Assembly: GCA_002495225.1 (NCBI GenBank)
Contig: DAEF01000201.1
Location: forward strand, 1-9,572
Direction of reading: 5' to 3'
DNA from: Methanoregulaceae archaeon UBA288
GTDB lineage: Archaea > Halobacteriota > Methanomicrobia > Methanomicrobiales > Methanospirillaceae
DNA: 9,572 bases
Below the pieces are notes generated by a model. It worked only from the letters and a program-made list of their open reading frames with translations. It did no database searches and had not been told where the DNA came from. The first letter of the stretch is position 1; every line of letters begins with the position of its first letter. This document shows, piece by piece, positions 5,480 to 9,572 of this stretch. The position numbers and the translations under genes were made by a program.

Positions 5480-6820
5480 ATGACAGAACGAGTGAAACCG
5501 GCACCGGGGCGGGACCGGACGAGCGCCGCGCCCATCCCGCCGGTCACGGTCGCGCTCGACCCCGGCACGGCGGCCTGGTCGCTCCGGCGGTTGCTCCGGC
5601 GCGTGAGCGTTGCGCTCGGCACGCCCCCGCTCGACCCGGTCCTGGCGGTCACGCGGCCGTTCCGGCTCGAGGGGGGGGCCGGTCTTGCCGCGGTCCGTGC
5701 GGCAATCCGGCCCGCGATCCCCGCGGCGCCCTGGCTCGCGTACGACCTCGACGGGTTCGCGGCCGGACCGGGTGGGACGGTCGGCCTGGGGCTCCGGCCG
5801 TCGGCTCCGCTCGAGGCCGCCGCCGCGGCGATCGAGGCGGCCCTTTCGTCGGTCGCCGTCCCGGCCGACCTCCCGGGCGAGCAGTTCCTCGTCCCGGCCG
5901 CCCGCGGGCTCGATCGCCGGGCGCTCCGCGCGGCACTGCCGGCCCTGGGCCTTGCCCGTCTCCCGTGGTACCGCCGGCTCCTCGCGCCCTTCGGGGCCGC
6001 GGGGGCTGCCGCCGACCTCCCTCCCCCGCTCCGGCCCCACGAGGCGATCCGGCTCCTCGTCCTCGTCGGTGGCCGCCCGGCGGCCGGGTACGACCTCGCC
6101 GCCCGACGCTGGCTAAGCCGGGCCGAGCTCGGCGACCGCGCTGCCCAGGGGACGGCCCTGCGGGGGTACCGCCGGGCACGGGGCTTCGAGCTCGCGGCCC
6201 CCGCGCCGCACCGGCCCGGGGAGACCTGGCTCCTCTCCGACCTCCACCTGGGCCACCCGGGGATCGCCCTCTACGCCGCCCGGCCGTTCCTCGCCTCCGA
6301 CGTCGGCGAGATGGACCGGGTCCTGGTCGGGAACTGGCGCAGCACCGTCGCGCCCGAGGACAGGGCCTTCCTCCTCGGCGACCTCTGCGCCGGCCCGGAC
6401 CCCGGCGCGTACCGGGCGGCCGTCGCGGGTCTCACGGGCCGGCTCACCCTCGTCCGCGGCAACCACGACCCGGACCTTCCCGGGCTCGCCCGCTCGGTCG
6501 CGTTCGAGGCCGGCGGCCACCGGTTCCACGCCGTCCACGACCCGGCCGACGCGCCCCGAAAGATCGACGGCTGGGTGGTCCACGGACACGTCCACGACAG
6601 CGACCTGCGCCGGTTCCCGTTCTTCGACCCGGTCGCTCGGCGAATCAACGTCTCGGTCGAGACCGCCGGGTACCGCCCGGTCCCGCTCTCGCTCGTCTGC
6701 GACCTGATCCGCACGGAGAGCCGGCCAATCCTCGTGAGAGGGCCGGAACCGCCGCCCCCGGGTGCCTTCGCCGTGGGTGGTCCCGATACATCCCTTCTTA
6801 AGGGTGGAGTTACCATGTAG
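5480..6820 (+). CDS. Fused protein: degenerate 2H-phosphoesterase-like domain plus calcineurin-like phosphoesterase (COG4186-like)
   Basis: A 446-residue protein. The C-terminal half (about 248-410) is a calcineurin-like metallophosphoesterase with all metal-binding motifs: SDLHLGH (Asp254, His256), LLGD (Asp301), RGNHD (Asn328, His329), His353 and HGHVH (His368, His370). The string from SDLHLGH to the acidic ENW-like GNWRSTVAPEDR resembles COG4186 phosphohydrolases. The N-terminal part (about 20-240) resembles a 2'-5' RNA ligase/2H phosphoesterase fold: PVTVALDP, LAVTRPF where HxTxxPF is usual, and VPAAR where HxTxAR is usual. Both catalytic histidines therefore seem lost, which would leave a binding or scaffold domain (inference). 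Substrate is unknown; a phosphodiester, cyclic phosphate or RNA-end substrate is possible. The frame is open far upstream to 4415 but belongs there to another gene. ATG 5462 would add 6 residues. Confidence 0.85.
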   Translation: MTERVKPAPGRDRTSAAPIPPVTVALDPGTAAWSLRRLLRRVSVALGTPPLDPVLAVTRPFRLEGGAGLAAVRAAIRPAIPAAPWLAYDLDGFAAGPGGTVGLGLRPSAPLEAAAAAIEAALSSVAVPADLPGEQFLVPAARGLDRRALRAALPALGLARLPWYRRLLAPFGAAGAAADLPPPLRPHEAIRLLVLVGGRPAAGYDLAARRWLSRAELGDRAAQGTALRGYRRARGFELAAPAPHRPGETWLLSDLHLGHPGIALYAARPFLASDVGEMDRVLVGNWRSTVAPEDRAFLLGDLCAGPDPGAYRAAVAGLTGRLTLVRGNHDPDLPGLARSVAFEAGGHRFHAVHDPADAPRKIDGWVVHGHVHDSDLRRFPFFDPVARRINVSVETAGYRPVPLSLVCDLIRTESRPILVRGPEPPPPGAFAVGGPDTSLLKGGVTM

Positions 6821-6828
6821 TGCAGCAG

Positions 6829-6849
6829 TTTTCCCAAGCTGTTGGAAAA
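6829..6849 (+). promoter_or_regulatory. Hairpin in the leader of the zinc-ribbon gene
   Basis: TTTTCC(C)AA and TTGGAAAA pair around the loop GCTG with one bulged C, ending 5 bp before the ATG. The only purine-rich site before the ATG (GGAAAAG) lies in the 3' arm, so the hairpin could hide it. A weak TATA-like TTCTTAAG at 6795-6802 would start transcription near 6824, placing the hairpin at the 5' end of the leader. Confidence 0.35.
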
Positions 6850-6854
6850 GCATC

Positions 6855-7019
6855 ATGTACAACTCGAATTTTGGCGGTCGCTCTGACCGCCCACGTGAGA
6901 TGACCAAGGTCATCTGTTCAGACTGTGGAAAGGAGTGCGAGGTCCCGTTCAAGCCGACCGAGGGCCGCCCGGTGTACTGCCAGGAGTGCCTCCCCAAGCA
7001 CCGGCGCCCCCGGTTCTAA
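6855..7019 (+). CDS. CxxC-x17-CxxC zinc-ribbon protein, 54 residues
   Basis: A 54-residue protein with Cys21-x2-Cys24, exactly 17 residues, then Cys42-x2-Cys45. This is the CxxC-x17-CxxC small zinc-binding domain (CSDCGKECEVPFKPTEGRPV then YCQEC), common in methanogens and some bacteria, with the typical GKxCxVPFKP interior and a basic tail (KHRRPRF). It should bind one zinc ion. The cellular role of the family is not established; nucleic-acid or ribosome association is often supposed, and the basic tail agrees with that, but it is inference. The N-terminus MYNSNFGGR is family-like and fixes ATG 6855. It lies 34 bp after the phosphoesterase stop with its own possible promoter and leader hairpin, and a T-rich tract follows. 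Confidence 0.87.
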   Translation: MYNSNFGGRSDRPREMTKVICSDCGKECEVPFKPTEGRPVYCQECLPKHRRPRF

Positions 7020-7023
7020 TCAC

Positions 7024-7041
7024 CTCCTTTCTTACCTTTTT
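7024..7041 (+). terminator. T-rich terminator after the zinc-ribbon gene
   Basis: Pyrimidine-rich tract directly after the stop codon with T-runs of three (7028-7030) and five (7037-7041), typical of archaeal factor-independent termination. It is a striking contrast to the GC-rich surroundings. Confidence 0.55.
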
Positions 7042-7060
7042 CCGGCGCCGTACCGGGCAC

Positions 7061-7098
7061 GTCCGCTGAGGCGGACCGCAGGTCTTTTCAGTCCGCCT
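7061..7098 (+). repeat. Three-arm alternative hairpins upstream of the PEGA-repeat gene
   Basis: GTCCGC (7061-7066) pairs perfectly with GCGGAC (7071-7076) around a TGAG loop. The same arm, as AGGCGGAC (7069-7076), also pairs perfectly with GTCCGCCT (7091-7098) across 14 bases containing CTTTTC. The outer arms form a direct repeat, GTCCGCTGA and GTCCGCCTGA, spaced 30 bp. The element ends 15 bp before ATG 7114. It could be an attenuator-like RNA switch, a tandem operator, or a terminator of the preceding gene. Confidence 0.45.
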
Positions 7099-7113
7099 GA
7101 TATTCTAGTATAG

Positions 7114-8367
7114 ATGGCTTCTCATCCGATACGGACGACACTGCTCGTCCTCTGCCTCGTCGCCCTCGCCGCTCCCTGCTGGGCCGCGGCCCCGATCGGG
7201 GGCTCGACCGGCACCTTCGTAGTGCACGCTCCGGTCGACGGCGCGCAGGTCTGGTTCGACAACGACCACAAGGGCGCGATCGCCGGCGGCACGCTCTCCG
7301 TCCCGGTGTACACGACCGCGACCCCGTACCAGGTCTACCGGGTCGAGGCGGACGGCTACGAGCCGTTCCTCGGCATGATCACGCAGTACCCGGCCAGCGG
7401 CGGGACGATCGATCTGCAGGCGACGCTCGTGAAGGAGCCGATCGGCGGCTCCATGGGCGCCTACCGGTTCGAGGCCGCCGTCGAGGGGGCCTACGTCTAC
7501 CTCGACGGCGAGTTCCAGGGCGCGATCGAGAACGGTTCACTCGAGGTCCCGGTCTTCACGACCGGCACGCCGTTCCGGAACTACGCGGTCCAGGCCCGCG
7601 GGTTCGTGACCGCGACGGGCCCGGTCCCGGGGGTCCCGTCGGTCGGCGAGACCGTCGCGGTCCCGGTCGCGCTCATACCGCGCGCGGCCCCGACCGCGAT
7701 CGGCGGTGACCGCGGCGCCTACCTCGTCCTCTGCCCGGTCGAGGGCGCCATGGTCGCCTTCGACGGCGACAGCAAGGGCACGATCCAGAACGGCGAACTC
7801 CTCGTCCCGGTCTACGTGACGGGCACACCGTACCGGACCCTCCGTATCACGGCCGGCGGGTACCAGCCGTACTCGGCCCCGATCTTGAAGTACCCGGCGA
7901 AGGACGAGGTCGTGAACCTCTACGCGGTCCTCGAGCCGACGGCGCCGGCCACGACGGCCGCGCCGATCGGCGGCGACATCGGCTACTACCTGGTTCACTC
8001 GAACGCCGAGGGCGGCACGGTCGCCTTCGACGACGAGGTCAAGGGCACGATCACGAACGGAGTCCTGAACGTCTCGGTCTTCGTGACCGGGACGCCGTAC
8101 CGGACCTGGTCGGTCGCGAAGGAGGGGTACGCCCCCTTCAACGGAACGATCAGCGTCTACCCGGCGAAGGGCGAGACGATCGACCTCCAGGCCGTGCTGA
8201 CCGTGCTGCCCACGACGGTCGCGACCACGAACGCGACCACGGCGGCCCCGGCCACGAACGCGACCACGGCGGCCCCGGCCACGACCGCGGCCCCGCTCTC
8301 CGGGCTCTGCATCGCCGGCGCCCTGCTCTCGCTCGCGGCGCTCGGGCTCGCGGCCCGGCGGCGCTGA
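7114..8367 (+). CDS. Secreted surface protein with four PEGA-like repeats and C-terminal membrane anchor
   Basis: A 417-residue protein. Residues 1-24 are a Sec signal peptide (TLLVLCLVALAAPCWA, likely cut before AAP). Four repeats of about 80 residues follow (about 28-107, 110-188, 196-275, 285-364). Each begins IGG-x2-G-x-Y/F, carries a VxFDxxxKGxI-xNGxLxVPV core and a TGTPYR segment, and ends with a xGYxPF...YPAKGETIDLQAxL stretch, as in PEGA-type beta domains of archaeal surface proteins. A Thr/Ala linker (366-394) and a hydrophobic helix with RRR (about 395-417) form the C-terminal anchor. The layout matches archaeosortase-type CTERM tails, but the PGF motif is absent and APLSGL stands in its place. 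The protein probably sits on the outer face of the cell, in adhesion or cell-surface structure (inference). No clear ribosome-binding site precedes ATG 7114. Confidence 0.88.
   Translation: MASHPIRTTLLVLCLVALAAPCWAAAPIGGSTGTFVVHAPVDGAQVWFDNDHKGAIAGGTLSVPVYTTATPYQVYRVEADGYEPFLGMITQYPASGGTIDLQATLVKEPIGGSMGAYRFEAAVEGAYVYLDGEFQGAIENGSLEVPVFTTGTPFRNYAVQARGFVTATGPVPGVPSVGETVAVPVALIPRAAPTAIGGDRGAYLVLCPVEGAMVAFDGDSKGTIQNGELLVPVYVTGTPYRTLRITAGGYQPYSAPILKYPAKDEVVNLYAVLEPTAPATTAAPIGGDIGYYLVHSNAEGGTVAFDDEVKGTITNGVLNVSVFVTGTPYRTWSVAKEGYAPFNGTISVYPAKGETIDLQAVLTVLPTTVATTNATTAAPATNATTAAPATTAAPLSGLCIAGALLSLAALGLAARRR
7195..8205 (+). repeat. Four tandem PEGA-like protein repeats
   Basis: The four units at about 7195-7434, 7441-7677, 7699-7938 and 7966-8205 share the IGG start, the DG-xxKGxI motif and the TGTPYR motif. 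Units 3 and 4 look closest; unit 2 is the most diverged in its last third (TATGPVPGVPSVGETVAVPV). This suggests duplication followed by divergence. Confidence 0.8.
8230..8283 (+). repeat. Two perfect 27-bp tandem repeats in the linker
   Basis: Two identical 27-bp units (8230-8256 and 8257-8283) encode NATTAAPAT twice, in frame with the surface protein. Each unit carries an N-glycosylation sequon (NAT). A perfect repeat in a Thr/Ala-rich stalk is likely to vary in copy number between strains. Confidence 0.85.
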
Positions 8368-8375
8368 CCTACCCC

Positions 8376-8381
8376 TTTTTT
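8376..8381 (+). terminator. T-run terminator after the PEGA-repeat gene
   Basis: Six consecutive T's 9 bp after the stop codon, in the 17-bp gap between convergent genes. It serves the plus-strand gene; no matching T-run exists for the minus-strand gene. Confidence 0.5.
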
Positions 8382-8384
8382 ACC

Positions 8385-8732
8385 TCACTTCTTCCCGCAG
8401 ACCATCAGGACGACGCCCGCCACGACCAGGGCCGCGCCCGCCAGGTGGACTCCGGTCACCGCCTCGCCGAGGAGGAGGCTCCCGAGGACCAGCCCCGAGA
8501 CCGGGACCAGGTTGTTGAAGATCGCCGTCCTCGACGGCCCGAGCACGTCCACGCCCTCGTTCCACCAGACGAATCCGAGCACGGAGCAGACCGTCGCGAT
8601 GACGAACCGGACGGCGACCGCGGTCGCCGGGGCCGTGGCCCCCATCACGAACCGGCCCGCCACGTACGCCCCGCCCCACGAGGTCCCGACCAGCGCGAGC
8701 TGGACCGCCACCGCGCCCTCGCCGCGCCGCAT
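8385..8732 (-). CDS. Shortened EamA (DMT)-family transporter, probably an internal deletion product
   Basis: A 115-residue protein with about four membrane helices. Residues 8-47 match the start of an EamA/DMT transporter (LALVGTSWGGAYVAGRFVM then AVRFVIAT). Residues 48-113 match the end of one (CSVLGFVWWNEGVDVLGPSR, NNLVPV, LLLGEAVTG, GAALVVAGVVL). Full EamA transporters have about 290 residues, ten helices and two repeats; here the start of the first repeat joins directly to the end of the second, near TVCSV (about 8585-8600). The frame is intact. It may be a decaying gene, a still-folded four-helix remnant of SMR-like size, or an assembly artefact. ATG 8732 begins just before the first helix; no Shine-Dalgarno is seen. 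It shares a divergent gap with the FKBP-like gene and is convergent with the PEGA gene. Substrate unknown. Confidence 0.75.
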   Translation of the reverse strand: MRRGEGAVAVQLALVGTSWGGAYVAGRFVMGATAPATAVAVRFVIATVCSVLGFVWWNEGVDVLGPSRTAIFNNLVPVSGLVLGSLLLGEAVTGVHLAGAALVVAGVVLMVCGKK

Positions 8733-8793
8733 CGAGCAGGTACGGTCGACCTTCGCGGCCGATACGCGTTGCGCCCCGCAGGGCGGGAAACCC

Positions 8794-8803
8794 TATGTTT
8801 AAG
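8794..8803 (+). promoter_or_regulatory. TATA-like promoter of the FKBP-like membrane protein gene
   Basis: TATGTTTAAG lies after a purine-rich GGGAAACCC stretch that could serve as BRE. Its centre (about 8799) predicts transcription from about 8825, 4 nt before ATG 8829, so the mRNA is nearly leaderless. There is no Shine-Dalgarno before the ATG. Confidence 0.55.
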
Positions 8804-8828
8804 AGACTCGACCGACGACGTATACGAA

Positions 8829-9566
8829 ATGACAGATCAGCCCAGACCGAAGGCCGGGCGGAACCAGTCCGTCAAGCGGAAGAACCCGCCGAAGCCGGAG
8901 GAGCCGGGCACGGCGCTCTGGAAGAAGGTTCTCTTCGTCTCGGTCGGTGTCCTCTTCGTGGTCCTGATGGTCGTCTCCTCCATGGGGACGAGCTGGCTCA
9001 ACGTCTTCCAGACGGTCAAGCCCGGCGCCGTCGTCGTGACCGACGTGACCATCACAGATGACCAGAACCGGCCCGTCCTGACCACGAGCGAGAGCGTCTA
9101 CATGAACGGTCTCAAGGAGAACCGGTCGGTCTTCCTGGTCTCGCCGTTCGTCCTCGACGCAGGGCTGCCCTACACCGACACGGTCAAGACCGTCCCGATC
9201 GTCGCGCCCCAGGGCGGTGTGAACTACACCCTCTTCGGGGAGGAGTACAACGCGATCACGATGGGCGTCACAGGGATGCACCCCGGCGGCACGAAGACGA
9301 TCCCGCTCGGCAGCAACGTGACCGAGGAGCGGAACTACACGGCCGAGGAGTTCGAGCAGCTCGGCGGCGACTTCGGCAACACCTCGATCGGGGACGAGAT
9401 GGTCCTCTCGTTCGTGGAGAACCCGGCGGCGCTGTACGACAACACCACGACCCCGAGCTACGCCCTCCGCACGACGCACGTGGTGAACCGGACCGACGAC
9501 TCGCTCGTCCTCTCGTTCAGCCACGCCCGGGCCGACCTGACCGTCAGCCAGGTCCGGTCCCAGTAA
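8829..9566 (+). CDS. Single-pass membrane protein with FKBP-like extracellular domain
   Basis: A 245-residue protein. Residues 1-32 are a basic, proline-rich cytoplasmic tail (PRPKAGRNQSVKRKNPPKP), 33-53 a membrane helix, and 54-245 an outer domain. TLFGEEYNAITMGVTGMHPG (134-153) followed by GTKTIPL resembles the FKBP/SlyD motif in which a flap is followed by GMxxGExKxI; YTAEEFEQLGG and IGDEMVLSF also fit FKBP-type prolyl isomerases. Seven N-x-S/T sequons (Asn98, 132, 163, 169, 184, 205, 220) lie in the outer domain, as in heavily N-glycosylated archaeal surface proteins. A chaperone or foldase role for exported proteins is possible; whether isomerase residues are kept is unclear. It stands alone downstream of a TATA-like box, and a T-rich end (9569-9572) follows the stop. 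The long upstream extension of this frame is antisense to the EamA gene. Confidence 0.75.
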   Translation: MTDQPRPKAGRNQSVKRKNPPKPEEPGTALWKKVLFVSVGVLFVVLMVVSSMGTSWLNVFQTVKPGAVVVTDVTITDDQNRPVLTTSESVYMNGLKENRSVFLVSPFVLDAGLPYTDTVKTVPIVAPQGGVNYTLFGEEYNAITMGVTGMHPGGTKTIPLGSNVTEERNYTAEEFEQLGGDFGNTSIGDEMVLSFVENPAALYDNTTTPSYALRTTHVVNRTDDSLVLSFSHARADLTVSQVRSQ

Positions 9567-9572
9567 CCTTTT

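Noticed and set aside
4415..6820. One 801-residue plus-strand open frame
   Set aside because: It crosses the HEAT-repeat gene in the wrong frame and runs antisense to the LysE exporter. Only the first 30 codons from 4445 and the part from 5480 look like protein; the middle is Arg/Pro/Glu-rich shadow.
7019..7028. ATCACCTCCT, identical to the 3' end of 16S rRNA
   Set aside because: Only ten bases match, with no rRNA upstream; it is part of the pyrimidine-rich terminator after the zinc-ribbon gene.
8230..8283. Tandem repeats considered as a CRISPR-like array
   Set aside because: The units are directly adjacent with no spacers, stay in frame and encode a Thr/Ala stalk.

Overview
This window looks like chromosomal DNA from a methanogenic euryarchaeon, most likely a very GC-rich member of Methanomicrobiales or a relative (inference; no rRNA marker is present). 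The evidence is gene content: archaeal mevalonate-pathway HMG-CoA synthase beside its thiolase and HTH regulator; CTP-dependent riboflavin kinase fused to a winged helix; a small CxxC-x17-CxxC zinc ribbon; PEGA-type surface repeats; and archaeal TATA-like boxes about 26 nt upstream of start codons, which implies leaderless mRNAs. Coding regions are compact and extremely rich in C/G at third positions, so most long ORFs in other frames are shadows.

Layout. (1) 1-2297, minus strand: HTH regulator -> HMG-CoA synthase -> acetyl-CoA acetyltransferase (cut by the window edge). These are the first steps of isoprenoid lipid synthesis plus a likely local regulator. (2) 2333-2919: an unusually long gap of about 590 bp with no convincing gene, but with interlocked inverted repeats at 2701-2738. 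(3) 2953-4340, plus strand: riboflavin operon rbkR-ribB with an ATGA stop/start overlap, a TATA box, a candidate operator and a terminator. (4) 4394-4811: a HEAT-repeat protein with its own promoter and Shine-Dalgarno, but with a +1 frameshift near codon 30. (5) 4823-5431, minus: a LysE-family exporter. It is divergent from a two-domain protein (5480-6820, plus) that joins a degenerate 2H-phosphoesterase-like N-terminus to a calcineurin-like phosphoesterase. (6) 6855-7019: a 54-residue zinc ribbon. (7) 7114-8367: a secreted, C-terminally anchored protein with four PEGA-like repeats. (8) 8385-8732, minus: a shortened EamA-type transporter, apparently an internal deletion. (9) 8829-9566: a single-pass membrane protein with an FKBP-like, sequon-rich outer domain.

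Two short metabolic operons (mevalonate and riboflavin) sit next to genes for the cell surface and small-molecule export. I see no CRISPR array, IS element, tRNA, rRNA or phage gene. The points most worth a second look are the Gln at the usual metal-binding His of RibB, the fused phosphoesterase with apparently lost 2H histidines, the EamA deletion product, the HEAT frameshift, and the three-arm alternative hairpins at 7061-7098 and 2701-2738. I found no clear new multi-gene system.
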